NCBI RefSeq assembly: GCF_008831285.2
Contig: NC_045150.1
Span: 16,938,600-17,002,599 of the forward strand
Length of the DNA stretch: 64,000 nucleotides
Direction: 5' to 3'
Source of the DNA: Nymphaea colorata
Lineage: Eukaryota; Streptophyta; Magnoliopsida; Nymphaeales; Nymphaeaceae
The notes under the pieces are model-generated. The model was not told where the DNA came from. It did no database searches and saw nothing but the letters and a program-made list of their open reading frames with translations. Shown here piece after piece: positions 39,001 to 45,157 of the stretch (position 1 is its first letter; every line of letters begins with the position of its first letter). Position numbers and translations under genes: made by a program.

Positions 39001-39830
39001 TTGCCATATCCATACCCGTACTAGTACCAATATCCATGTGACTTGGAATTTCGCCTTTCTCTAGTTCCTTCTCCCCCTTTACCTGCCAACTTGCATCTTC
39101 TCCTTTATCATAATTTACTGTCGTCTTTTACCTTCTAGCCTCTGCCTTTGTGTAGGTCAGTATACTCCACATATCCCTGCCCAGTCCCCTCCTTCCATCT
39201 GCATCATGACAGAAGCTGCTGTCTTTCACCAGCCTAGCAAATCTGATACTCTGCACCACTGCCACATTCAATTGGTAGCAGTTGTTCCTCGTCTTCTCTT
39301 TGAGATCCGAACCACAAGCCTTCAAAATTTGAAGATTCATATATACCCAGCACACCCCACACCTATGCTTTTTGAAATTGCTTTTTTTGTACCTTCCATA
39401 CCCACACATTCACTCATATCCAGTGGTTTAGGGGCATGTACGGTACACACATAAATCTGCAATATCAAACTGCCACATAAGCTTTAAATAACATGCAGGA
39501 GAACAAAAATAAAGAACGAAACAATAGTGATATGCCATGCATAAAATCACATTCGGTACCACATTTGACAACTCAGTCTGCATAGAAAGGACAACTGAAA
39601 AGCTTATAAGTTATAACCATTAATTGCCATAACAAAGAATGATGCACATCAAGACACTATTAGTGTCCTGCATCTGTAATTCAACGGATTTGTTGCTTAC
39701 GTCCAAGAAGCAAGCTTTCATCTGCTGCAAGCAACTCTCAAGAACTTCTGCTTTTCTCTTTGTGCCCACACTAACAGATTTCATGTCACTCTCCATTGCA
39801 GACCTTAAATATGGCTTCCACAACTCATAT
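14850..39830 (-). CDS. TOP3A: DNA topoisomerase III alpha, ten C-terminal exons
   Basis: Exons in transcription order: 39830-39701, 33836-33784, 33718-33625, 32812-32774, 31975-31897, 31788-31717, 29082-28999, 15852-15697, 15534-15414, 15075-14850. All junctions are GT-AG and phases agree throughout: 1054 coding bases give 350 residues plus stop after one carried-over base. The first exon belongs to the end of the type IA catalytic core ([20 protein letters not shown]). Zinc modules follow: C4 topoisomerase finger ([15 protein letters not shown]), [21 protein letters not shown], then CCHC, GRF and CCHC. TOP3A decatenates recombination intermediates with RecQ helicase and RMI1 in the nucleus, and the plant C-terminal fingers help target Holliday-junction-like DNA. 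The catalytic tyrosine and the N-terminus lie outside the window. Introns of 5.9 and 13.1 kb contain retrotransposons, yet no exon is broken. Confidence 0.92.
15414..15534 (-). CDS. TOP3A: TOP3A exon: GRF zinc finger
   Basis: Phase 1 in, phase 2 out. It encodes [21 protein letters not shown] and CNFFV; the next exon supplies WED. Together these make a GRF-type finger, a single-strand DNA-binding module. The donor GTACGTTG was chosen because it gives the family motif CNFFVWED after splicing. Confidence 0.9.
15697..15852 (-). CDS. TOP3A: TOP3A exon: CCHC knuckle 1
   Basis: 156 bp, phase 1 at both ends. It encodes a basic, proline-rich linker and [14 protein letters not shown], a C-x2-C-x4-H-x4-C zinc knuckle, then a glycine/proline-rich tail. 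Confidence 0.9.
15853..18242. other. TOP3A intron sequence, 3' flank of element A
   Basis: AT-rich intron sequence. A pair of opposite-strand short open frames near 17897-18128 has no recognisable domain. Nothing else is supported. Confidence 0.5.
18243..18265. repeat. (TA)n microsatellite split by element A, left part
   Basis: Alternating T and A up to the first base of the LTR. The tract resumes at 23448 on the other side of the element. Confidence 0.95.
18266..18430 (+). repeat. Element A 5' LTR
   Basis: 165 bp, short for copia. It contains a TATATAAA box at 18367-18374 and CT-rich sequence just upstream. Confidence 0.95.
18431..18442 (+). promoter_or_regulatory. Element A primer-binding site
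   Basis: TGGTATCAGAGC directly follows the LTR. It is complementary to the 3' end of plant initiator tRNA-Met, which primes minus-strand synthesis. Confidence 0.93.
18443..19069 (+). other. Element A GC-rich leader with 32 bp tandem repeat
   Basis: The untranslated leader is strongly C/G-rich in an AT-rich neighbourhood. A 32 bp unit (CTCCGCCCGTTGCTGTCTTC and onward) starts at 18544, 18576, 18608 and, truncated, 18640. A second repeat (CTGCACGCTGATTTTC) starts near 18792 and 18853. The period is not a multiple of three and both strands have spurious open frames, so I treat it as non-coding. Confidence 0.8.
19070..23275 (+). CDS. Element A gag-pol polyprotein, 1401 aa, intact
   Basis: The single frame encodes all copia functions. 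Gag with UBN2-like region at about 30-210, then RG-rich sequence and zinc knuckle C252, C255, H260, C265. Protease motif DSGA at 347-350. Integrase with HH-CC (H477, H482, C503, C506) and D534, D597, E633 with the expected 35-residue spacing. Reverse transcriptase with LDVKNAF near 999 and YVDD at 1085-1088. RNase H with DADYAGC, AESEYRA and CDNKAA. It ends LFDIYAPT just before the polypurine tract. The polyprotein is cut by its own protease and replicates the element in virus-like particles. The start was chosen as the first ATG after the leader that runs directly into conserved gag. No missing catalytic residue was seen. Confidence 0.96.
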   Translation: MSEISSGANTSSFVSSGEMKSSPFSSFITKMDGGNYEMWAMQVKRTLIAHEKEHLILEPEPVQKVGKYTTWFKDNSLVMVWIVGTLTQDIANEVLHKESAKDMWDSLAATYSQARNETRIMQLHHDIHQMRQDGRPLHTYYSSLKSMFERLNSYFPACKCEQQKAYRDMLMVGVFLSGLDSVYESAKNQMLTSPSIPPIDEAYSRLSRIPIPSSTVLDTTSAMLATRGRGGSLFARGRGYRGRGNTPSRPVCQFCHRIGHTVDKCWQKHGRPAVANQTVFTDSPEQPKTQHPVSSSELRADDIISQLRHLIGDRPQQAPDPTTSTITTAASASSSGMYSDTTDWLIDSGASTHLCGDKAQFTSYVPTPPGRSVILADGKYSPVVGLGEVQLTSSLPLQHVLHAPEFPHSLLSISQITRDLNCRAIFDSSSLVFQDILTGRVIGSGREQGGLYRLVHPFPFAGSTSAGSSSSSAYTWHLRFGHLPFQKLLHVLPQLSPKSSFQCESCQLGKHHRSSFPPRPSRSSHSVFELLHFDVWGPSRTPALQGHRYYLVAVDDYSRVSWVFLMKHKSEVGHVIKNFINEILTQFDTCVKIVRSDNALEFCASSLEQFFRDKGIIHQTSCAYTSQQNGVAERKHRHILDVARTIIIHSHVPHSYWGDAVLTACYLINRMPSSVLGDLIPISVLFPDRDLFSVPPRVFGCVAFVQLLGPGRDKLSPRAIKTIFVGYSRTQKGYRCYDPSTRRYYVSADVTFFESTSFFSPNGTQLRAPALNDEVQFPLPLMSCPNPVDPRFGAVYHRRTKPAAPVQCAPVPSPSTPKVIPDPNSTDNVLRNDDIGVCHEHVPAPNELDVPIAQRKGKRSCTLHPISGHLSMDRLTPMYRQFVKGLSAIALPQNPMDALSDPKWAAAMQEEMDALQSRGTWTLVTPSVDAAIVGCRWVFTIKYRADGSIDRYKARLVAKGYTQTYGVDYYDTFSPVARHASLRILLAVAVSKNWSLSQLDVKNAFLYGDLHEEVYMQQPPGFVAEGECQKVCRLRKAIYGLKQSPRAWFQKLSENIENEGFRRSSADHSLFVKKTSTGTVIVLVYVDDIIVTGDDDQGISNIKDVLGQHFVTKDLGELRYFLGIEFARNQKGLIMCQRKYVTDVLQETGMLGCRPASTPMDINTRLYDDDTEDVDARQYRGIVGKLLYITVTRPDIAYAVSRVSQFMDKPKKVHWDAAMMILRYLKNSPGTGLFFQNGTSLTISVYVDADYAGCPSDRKSTTGFCVFIGSNLVTWKSKKQTVVARSSAESEYRAMAQGTAEVMWVRSLMLDLTVEVPLPMQLLCDNKAALFIANNPAFHERTKHVEVDCHYTRDMIQKGFVSTSHISTTGQTADIFTKALARGPFQSCCSKLSLFDIYAPT
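23271..23282 (+). promoter_or_regulatory. Element A polypurine tract
   Basis: CTTGAGGGGGAG abuts the 3' LTR and primes plus-strand synthesis. The stop codon lies within it. Confidence 0.92.
23283..23447 (+). repeat. Element A 3' LTR
   Basis: 165 bp, identical to the 5' LTR by eye. It is followed by the TATAT duplication and the resumed TA microsatellite (to about 23472). Confidence 0.95.
23574..23825 (-). repeat. Element B 3' LTR
   Basis: 252 bp. The outer end has a duplicated GTAGAAA block shared with the other LTR. It includes the imperfect palindrome around TCTAGATCCAGACCCGG-type sequence at 23773-23796. Confidence 0.92.
23820..28109 (-). pseudogene. Element B gag-pol pseudogene
   Basis: Start ATG at 28109, reading [15 protein letters not shown]. 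Gag is interrupted by a TGA (27954-27956) where relatives have the Arg of GIAGRGR, then a frameshift near 27865 after NQVK and others near 27480 and 26720. Readable parts: UBN2 gag, CCHC ([14 protein letters not shown]), protease [10 protein letters not shown], integrase ([25 protein letters not shown]), reverse transcriptase ([23 protein letters not shown]) and RNase H to a terminal LEGEC. Catalytic motifs are largely recognisable but the frame is broken many times, so it cannot make a polyprotein. Confidence 0.92.
23826..23837 (-). promoter_or_regulatory. Element B polypurine tract
   Basis: CTTGAGGGGGAG on the minus strand, abutting the 3' LTR. Confidence 0.9.
28110..28364 (-). other. Element B leader
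   Basis: GC-rich untranslated sequence between primer-binding site and gag, with GGCGGC-type repeats, as in other elements here. Confidence 0.75.
28365..28376 (-). promoter_or_regulatory. Element B primer-binding site
   Basis: TGGTATCAGAGC on the minus strand, adjacent to the 5' LTR (tRNA-Met type). Confidence 0.92.
28377..28626 (-). repeat. Element B 5' LTR
   Basis: 250 bp, ending in CTACTGTTTCTACA, i.e. with a short duplication at the U5 end. The ACACC target duplication follows. Confidence 0.92.
28632..28998. other. TOP3A intron sequence between element B and exon
   Basis: Unremarkable intron sequence leading to the TOP3A CIGGCDE exon donor at 28998. Confidence 0.5.
28999..29082 (-). 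CDS. TOP3A: TOP3A exon: CIGGCDE
   Basis: 84 bp, phase 1 at both ends, encoding [20 protein letters not shown] and NPSAAP. The CIGGCD motif is diagnostic of TOP3 alpha. The following intron is 13,146 bp and contains elements A and B. Confidence 0.93.
29083..31716 (-). other. TOP3A intron, 2634 bp
   Basis: AT-rich intron with a (TG)n(GA)n tract at about 30411-30467. Short open frames on both strands around 30294-31285 have no domain and partly read the microsatellite. No element ends seen. Confidence 0.6.
31717..31788 (-). CDS. TOP3A: TOP3A exon: FKIQFKFRR
   Basis: 72 bp, phase 1 at both ends, encoding [16 protein letters not shown] and FNVDHL. This is a highly conserved TOP3 alpha segment before the CIGGCD motif. 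Confidence 0.9.
   Translation of the reverse strand, partial: GQFLRYSSNFGEWKYLLPSMLTI
31897..31975 (-). CDS. TOP3A: TOP3A exon: CRNVVWLPG
   Basis: I chose the acceptor TTTCATAG over the nearby GTGCAG because only it preserves phase and gives CRNVVWLPG directly after FPL. The exon then encodes [17 protein letters not shown] and ends in phase 1. Confidence 0.9.
31976..32773 (-). other. TOP3A intron, 798 bp
   Basis: No gene or element seen. It has a short GA-rich tract near 32724-32749. Confidence 0.7.
32774..32812 (-). CDS. TOP3A: TOP3A microexon, 39 bp
   Basis: Exactly 13 codons, [13 protein letters not shown], between ATTTCCAG and GTAAGT, phase 0 at both ends. It completes the zinc finger with its third cysteine. 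The exon could be skipped without a frameshift but would lose the finger. Confidence 0.88.
32813..33624 (-). other. TOP3A intron, 812 bp
   Basis: AT-rich, ordinary intron sequence, nothing else recognised. Confidence 0.7.
33625..33718 (-). CDS. TOP3A: TOP3A exon: first half of C4 zinc finger
   Basis: Phase 2 in, phase 0 out, separated from the previous exon by a 65 bp intron. It encodes an acidic linker and [16 protein letters not shown], supplying the first two cysteines of a topoisomerase C4 finger. Confidence 0.85.
33784..33836 (-). CDS. TOP3A: TOP3A exon: ARVQKG segment
   Basis: A 53 bp exon between ATCCAG and GTGATT, phase 0 in and phase 2 out, encoding [17 protein letters not shown] and the start of Arg. 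The sequence continues the helix that follows the catalytic core in TOP3 proteins. The alternative frame gives a weaker fit and breaks phase with the next exon. Confidence 0.8.
33969..34142 (+). repeat. Element D1 5' LTR (start inferred)
   Basis: About 174 bp ending GTAACA directly before the primer-binding site. It contains a perfect 28 bp palindrome at 34068-34095 (CCCTAATCTCTTTT and its reverse complement). Confidence 0.75.
34143..34154 (+). promoter_or_regulatory. Element D1 primer-binding site
   Basis: TGGTATCAGAGC, tRNA-Met type. Confidence 0.92.
34313..34820. repeat. 202 bp inverted repeat in the D1 leader
   Basis: The arm 34313-34514 and its reverse complement 34619-34820 differ at about two positions. 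The spacer is 104 bp. The spacer end and the sequence right of the second arm share a 52 bp direct repeat (34569-34620 and 34820-34871). The transcript would fold into a very long hairpin. Confidence 0.93.
35185..37967 (+). pseudogene. Element D1 gag-protease-integrase pseudogene
   Basis: Starts [21 protein letters not shown] frameshift follows near 35300 and stops break gag (for example at 35537). UBN2-like gag then reads to [14 protein letters not shown]. The gag/knuckle segment is tandemly duplicated (35726-36041 and 36042-36358), and the second copy has stops. The protease motif is altered to DSDAS (36592-36606). Integrase is readable ([44 protein letters not shown]) with a TGA where relatives have Trp near 37222. 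The frame ends before any reverse transcriptase. Non-functional. Confidence 0.88.
35726..36358 (+). repeat. Tandem duplication of gag zinc-knuckle segment
   Basis: Two copies of about 316 bp meet at a GGCAAAG repeat that is also present at the outer ends. They differ by about 5-6% and one 1 bp indel (extra A in CGCAAAGACAC), so the duplication is not recent. Confidence 0.92.
37931..39700 (-). other. TOP3A intron sequence right of D1
   Basis: Intron sequence with TG/CT-rich tracts near 38260-38290 and 38380-38430, a perfect hairpin at 38765-38799, and two related AT-rich segments (38818-38870 and 38902-38950) sharing GATTTTGTATATAT-type text. Open frames here match no family. Confidence 0.55.
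38765..38799. repeat. Perfect 16 bp stem hairpin with 3 nt loop
   Basis: TTTTGGATCAGGTCTG, loop CGT, then its exact reverse complement. Its function is unknown. Confidence 0.92.
39701..39830 (-). CDS. TOP3A: TOP3A exon: end of type IA catalytic region
   Basis: Enters in phase 2 after TTTTCTTAG and leaves in phase 0 at GTAAGC. It encodes [16 protein letters not shown], a charged helical stretch, then MKACFLD. This corresponds to the TOP3 segment that precedes the zinc-finger region. It is the most 5' exon found. The upstream exon, expected to end with two bases of a codon before Tyr, was not located up to 46 kb. Confidence 0.88.
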
Positions 39831-40586
39831 CTAAGAAAATACATTCAATTAGGATATAAGAACAGCTCAACCTAAAATCTATGAAGGTGAACAGCATGTG
39901 GAGAAAAAAATTAAAGAAACTGCAACATATGCTTTTGCCACAATCTGCATGTGAAAAATGCACCAAGAGGGTCCAGATTAAAACCTTACTATAGTCAGCC
40001 CATGTAGTACTTTGAATAAGGAAAACCGGTCAAGGTACTCATAAAGCTAACCGTCACTTAAGACTAGATTATAAAGATATGTTGCTTCAATATTACTAAC
40101 TAGGGAAGCTTGGAAGTGGAGCTAAAGGCTGGGAAACAATCAAAGCAAAAAAAAATTAAGTACACCAAGAACACACCAATTTCTTGGTTATGAAAATATT
40201 CATCTACTGGTTTCATCAAGTCTGCATTAACTGAACTTCAAGACAACTGTTCTGCTCCCGTAAAGATCTAGGAAGCTAAAATAATTTTAAAAAACAAAAG
40301 CCCTGAAACTTTCAAGCATGCACCTAAATTTTCACAGTAAACCAAACCAAAACCTAATCTTCTAACATTGCCAAAAAGATGCATCTAACTAATGCTTGGT
40401 TAGTAAAACACCTAATCTTAACAGCTATAAACTCAGGAACATGCCAACAAACTAAGGGTTAACCATGTTCGAAGAGGACAGCAGGTTCAAGTTTCAAGTT
40501 TCAACTTACCTTTTCGCCTAGTCAAGGAAGCATCCCAATATACATATCAAGATAAGATGAATTTGTTCTAAACATGCTTTTAGAAA
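39831..40586 (-). other. TOP3A upstream intron, left of element C
   Basis: Ordinary AT-rich sequence with no recognised exon. It ends in the AGAAA target duplication of element C. Confidence 0.55.
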
Positions 40587-40864
40587 TGTAGAAACACACA
40601 CCAAGATGGAGAGAAAGAGAAGGAACACACAATATACGTGGAAAACCTCAAAGAGAGGTGAAAAACCACGGAGAAGCTCTAACCTAGGTGCACAACCGCA
40701 ACCCTAGGAGAGAGAAAATCTTATATCACTTAATCAACAATTACACTATAAGTGAGATTAAATAAGAGGGAAAAACGCCTAGGGTACCGAGCCACTCTCG
40801 GTACCCGTGCCCATGGGACCGGGTCTGGATCCAGACCCGGTTCCCTACACATGATATGTTAACA
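40587..40864 (-). repeat. Element C 3' LTR
   Basis: 278 bp with three palindromes close to the U3 start: a 24 bp perfect one (40818-40841), CCCATGGG (40810-40817), and a 9 bp stem with 5 nt loop (40783-40805). Confidence 0.96.
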
Positions 40865-43800
40865 CTCCCCCTCAAGCTTGGCATACATGTCAAACATGCC
40901 TAGCTTGCTTACATTTTTCTCGAATTGAGATGTACATAAGGCTTTGGTTAGAACATCTGCAATTTGATCTTCAGACTTCATATAAGGTAGGATCAACTCC
41001 TTTGAATCTATGCGTTCCCGTATGAAGTGGCGATCAATCTCCACATGTTTAGTTCTGTCATGCAAAACGGGATTATTCGCAAGATTAATTGCAGACTTGT
41101 TGTCGCAGTACATCCTCATCTTCTCTTCTGTTTCAACACCAATATCTGCTAGGAGAATCTTTAACCATAACATTTCTGTAACTCCCATAGCCACAGCCCT
41201 GTATTCAGCCTCAGCACTGGATCTAGAGCAAACTTCCTGCCTCTTACTTCTCCATACAACCAGGTTACCTCCCAGAAAGATGCAGTACCCTGTGGTAGAC
41301 CTCCTAGTATCAGTACATCCGGCCCAATCTGCGTCAAAGTATCCTTCAATATTAAGTTGGTCTTGCTGAGTATAGAGTAATCCTTTTCCTGGGTTATTCT
41401 TTAGGTACCCCAACACTCTTTCTGCACTCTTCCAGTGACAATCAGTAGGAGCATGCATAAACTGACTCAACACATTCACAGCATAAGTAATATCAGGGCG
41501 AGTAAGAGTAAGATAGATGAGCTTACCAACCAGCCTCTGATACCGCCCTTTTCCTTCTTCATCTAGGATGTTGCCAGTTTTGATGTTTATCTTTGTACCA
41601 GACTCCATTGGAGTTTGAAAGGGTCTGCATCCAAGTTTGCCTGTCTCCTTTAGAAGATCCAGAGTGTATTTCCTTTGGCTCATAACCAGCTCTGTCTCTG
41701 ACCGAGCAATCTCTATCCCCAGAAAGTACCTTAGTTTACCCAAATCTTTAAGATCAAATTCAGCAGCTAACCTCTCCTTCATCTTCTTTTTCTCTTCTTC
41801 ATCGTCACCTGTGACTATCATATCATCAACATACACAAGAAGAAGACTCACCAGGCCATCTCTCTGCTTAATGAATAGGGTGTGATCACCATTTCCCTGT
41901 TTGTATCCATTTGTCTTCATCACTATCCTCAGTCTTTCAAACCATGCTCTAGGAGACTGCTTTAATCCATACAAGGCTTTCTTAAGATGACAGCATTTTC
42001 CGCTTTGAACATATCCAGGAGGCATACTCATATAGACCTCTTCTTCTAGATTGCCATTCAAGAATGCGTTCTTAACATCAAGTTGATCCATGCTCCACCC
42101 CTTTTTCACGGCAAGTGCTAATATGACCCTCACAGTTTTCAGTTTGGCAACAGGTGCAAAGGTTTCAAGATAATCAATACCATATTTCTGGCTAAACCCC
42201 TTTGCAACAAGCCGAGCCTTATACCTTTCCACAGTACCATCTGGTTTGTACTTCACGTTGAACACCCACTTTGAACCAACTAAATGAGTCCCTTTGGGAA
42301 TATCCACAACTTCCCAAGTGTCATTCTTTGCCAAGGCATTCATCTCCTCTGTCATGGCCTGTAGCCATTTAGGATCCTCTCTAGCATCTTCCACACACCT
42401 GGGAATAACAGACTTAGACAAGGATGTTATAAAGCATTTGTAATCCTTACTCAATTTCGCATAAGAGACAAATCTCTGAATAGGATGAGAAGTGCAAGAC
42501 CTGGTGCCCTTACGCAGGGCTATAGGAAGCTCTTCATTGATTAGACTTGGGTCATCCGGGGAGCTCACAGGATTGGGATTGGTTACATCAACATTTTCAA
42601 TCACATCTGTCTTCTTCCTTCTGTACACCTGGCCAAACAAATGATCACGGGCTGTAGGCTGATTATCATCAAGACCCTCGTCCATGTGACGGTCTCTATC
42701 ATCTCTGACTGTGTCTGCCACACTTTCACTGGCCTTGTAATCCAAGAAATCCGTAAACTGAATCAACTGATTTGAGGAATACTCTTCACTACTGTGTCCT
42801 AGATACTCCCCCTGAAGAGGATTCACATGAAAGTATGCCTCATGTTCATGGAAGGTGACGTCCCGGGAAACATAGACTTTAGAGGTGGTAGGATCAACAC
42901 ATTTGTATCCCTTCTGAGTGGAGGAATACCCCAGGAAGACAGCCTTGACAGACCGAGGATCAAGTTTCTTGAGGGTGGGACTATGGTCATGAACAAAACA
43001 GACACACCCGAACACCCGAGGAGTAAGAGGCCAGGGATTCTGAGAAGGCCAAAGCATAGAGTACGGGGAATGGCCCTGCAACACACGGGTAGGCATACGG
43101 TTGATAAGGTGGGCACTAGTGAGAAGCGCATCACCCCAGTAGCGCTTGGGAACCTGTCGATGGAACAGAAGAGCCCGGGTAACATCAAGCAAATGGCGAT
43201 TCTTTCGTTCAGCCACGCCATTTTGGGGAGGTGTGTAACTACATGACGTTTCATGGACAATACCCTTGCTCTTCAAGAAATCATCTAGGGATTGAGAGAC
43301 ATACTCTCGAGCATTATCGGTGCGAAAAGCTTGGACAGACGTCTGAAACTGAGTCTCAACAAAGGCCACAAAATTTTTTACAATAACGGGAACTTCACTA
43401 CGTTCTTTCAACAGATACACGAACGTACAACGGGAGTAATCATCAATAAGGGTCATAAAGTAATGAAAACCACGACAAGTGGGTACTCCCGAAGGACCCC
43501 AAACATCAGAATGAACCAAAGCAAATGGACGAGTGGTTTTATTGAATGAAATAGGGTACGAGGCCCTAACATGTTTAGCTAACTGACACACTTCACAGGT
43601 GAAGGAGTCCACGGAAACAGAATGAAACAAACTAGGAAACAACTTCTTAATCAATGGAAACGGAAGATGACCAAGCCGCTCGTGCCATCGCATAATAGTA
43701 GATCTGTCTTCCATGCCTGACAACTGTCCACTAGTGGCTGAAATAAGAGCGGACACAACCTGCACAGGCAGTCTGTAGAGTCCATCAATAGCCGAACCAA

Positions 43801-45157
43801 TCCCAATCTTCTGCCCCGTCACCAAGTCCTGCAGAAAACACCGATCAGCAGAAAAGATCAGATTACAGTTGAGCTCTTTAGTAATACTGCTGACAGATAA
43901 CAAATTCACAGGAATATTGGGAACATGAAGAGCATTATGAGGACAGTATTTATTTAACAAGGACAAACTCCCTTTTCCAGCCACAGAGATAGAAGAACCA
44001 TCAGCCATAGATACACGTTGCTGCCCCGAAGACAATTTGTATTCTTGGAACATCTTAGGGTCCCCTGTCATATGATGCGTAGCACCACTGTCAACAATCC
44101 AATCACCATGTGAGGAAGTACCTTGGTCACTAGTGGCCACGAGAGCTTGGGCTAACTTAGCCCCCTCAGACGTGGAAGTATCCTCCTGAGTAGTAGACAG
44201 CCGGCTGATATACGCTTGCAGTTCTTTGATTTGATCGGAGGAAAGCTTAGATTTGGCAACATTTGAAGGACTACTCTGACTAGGCTCAGGCACAGAAGGA
44301 CTCCGGCGGCTAGAAGGAGGACGACCCTGGACAAGCCGCCTCTCAGGATGAAGATCCCAACAAAAATCAACAGAATGTCCTGATTTGTTGCAATGGCTAC
44401 ACCGCCGAACAGGACGCTGTCCAATCCCAGAAGCACGACTAACAAAGGCTGAAGGAGAACTCCCCTGACTGGTGTCAATATGCATCACCTGTCGACGCTG
44501 TTCCTCAGATTCCACACGGGCATACACCTCTTCAATTCCGGGGACCTCGTCACAATTGAGAATTTGGCTCCTAATGGATTCAAATTCATCGCGTAAGCCT
44601 CCGAGGAAAAGAAACGTCCGATCCATCCACTCTTTGTCCCAGTACAAGGCATGATCAGACCCACAGTGCCAGTCATCATTCACATGGTAGTCAAGTTCCT
44701 CCCCCTTAGTCTTTAGGGCTGCAAAGAAAGCGGCTACAGACAAGTCACCCTGTTTAAGAGAGTATATGCTACGTTTGATTTGGTACGTACGCAATACTCT
44801 CTTCTTACGGCCATACATCCATGCAAGCACAGTCCACATGTCGTAGGCAGTCAATTTACGCAAGATCAAAGGCTGAATATCTGCAGAAACAGAACTAATA
44901 ATCCATACTTTAACCTGACTATCTTCCAACGTCCAAGTAGCCCATCGCGGATCGGTTTTTGAAGGTGCAGGCTTCTCCCCAGTGATGTAGGGCAGGCGAC
45001 CACGACTGGTTATCCCAATTTCTAGGGCAGCCGACCAAGAGAGATAGTTATCCTTGTTCAGCCGGATGGAGGTGACTTGAACAGGCAAGATCTCGCTCTT
45101 GGTATTGCTGCCCGAGTCTAGGGCATCATCGATCTTGAGGGACATCTCCTCGGCCAT
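40859..45157 (-). CDS. Element C gag-pol polyprotein, 1432 aa, intact
   Basis: I start at MAEEMSLKIDDALDSGSN because it aligns with the gag start of H (MADAAMPKLDDALDTGSN). The frame is open 60 codons further upstream through the GC-rich leader. Domains: UBN2 gag about 25-225; knuckle C253, C256, H261, C266; protease DSGAT 356-360; integrase H492, H497, C521, C524 and D551, D614, E650 with correct spacing; reverse transcriptase [10 protein letters not shown] near 1026 and YVDD 1109-1112; RNase H with D1275, the AEAEYR glutamate near 1316, D1352 and D1375. The stop TAA overlaps the first bases of the LTR. All catalytic positions are present. The protein copies its own RNA into DNA and integrates it. 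Confidence 0.96.
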   Translation of the reverse strand: MAEEMSLKIDDALDSGSNTKSEILPVQVTSIRLNKDNYLSWSAALEIGITSRGRLPYITGEKPAPSKTDPRWATWTLEDSQVKVWIISSVSADIQPLILRKLTAYDMWTVLAWMYGRKKRVLRTYQIKRSIYSLKQGDLSVAAFFAALKTKGEELDYHVNDDWHCGSDHALYWDKEWMDRTFLFLGGLRDEFESIRSQILNCDEVPGIEEVYARVESEEQRRQVMHIDTSQGSSPSAFVSRASGIGQRPVRRCSHCNKSGHSVDFCWDLHPERRLVQGRPPSSRRSPSVPEPSQSSPSNVAKSKLSSDQIKELQAYISRLSTTQEDTSTSEGAKLAQALVATSDQGTSSHGDWIVDSGATHHMTGDPKMFQEYKLSSGQQRVSMADGSSISVAGKGSLSLLNKYCPHNALHVPNIPVNLLSVSSITKELNCNLIFSADRCFLQDLVTGQKIGIGSAIDGLYRLPVQVVSALISATSGQLSGMEDRSTIMRWHERLGHLPFPLIKKLFPSLFHSVSVDSFTCEVCQLAKHVRASYPISFNKTTRPFALVHSDVWGPSGVPTCRGFHYFMTLIDDYSRCTFVYLLKERSEVPVIVKNFVAFVETQFQTSVQAFRTDNAREYVSQSLDDFLKSKGIVHETSCSYTPPQNGVAERKNRHLLDVTRALLFHRQVPKRYWGDALLTSAHLINRMPTRVLQGHSPYSMLWPSQNPWPLTPRVFGCVCFVHDHSPTLKKLDPRSVKAVFLGYSSTQKGYKCVDPTTSKVYVSRDVTFHEHEAYFHVNPLQGEYLGHSSEEYSSNQLIQFTDFLDYKASESVADTVRDDRDRHMDEGLDDNQPTARDHLFGQVYRRKKTDVIENVDVTNPNPVSSPDDPSLINEELPIALRKGTRSCTSHPIQRFVSYAKLSKDYKCFITSLSKSVIPRCVEDAREDPKWLQAMTEEMNALAKNDTWEVVDIPKGTHLVGSKWVFNVKYKPDGTVERYKARLVAKGFSQKYGIDYLETFAPVAKLKTVRVILALAVKKGWSMDQLDVKNAFLNGNLEEEVYMSMPPGYVQSGKCCHLKKALYGLKQSPRAWFERLRIVMKTNGYKQGNGDHTLFIKQRDGLVSLLLVYVDDMIVTGDDEEEKKKMKERLAAEFDLKDLGKLRYFLGIEIARSETELVMSQRKYTLDLLKETGKLGCRPFQTPMESGTKINIKTGNILDEEGKGRYQRLVGKLIYLTLTRPDITYAVNVLSQFMHAPTDCHWKSAERVLGYLKNNPGKGLLYTQQDQLNIEGYFDADWAGCTDTRRSTTGYCIFLGGNLVVWRSKRQEVCSRSSAEAEYRAVAMGVTEMLWLKILLADIGVETEEKMRMYCDNKSAINLANNPVLHDRTKHVEIDRHFIRERIDSKELILPYMKSEDQIADVLTKALCTSQFEKNVSKLGMFDMYAKLEGEC
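40865..40876 (-). promoter_or_regulatory. Element C polypurine tract
   Basis: CTTGAGGGGGAG on the minus strand next to the 3' LTR. Confidence 0.92.

Noticed and set aside
39128-39454. Opposing open frames of 82-93 codons
   Set aside because: They lie inside a TOP3A intron, have no domain on either strand, and are mutual shadows.
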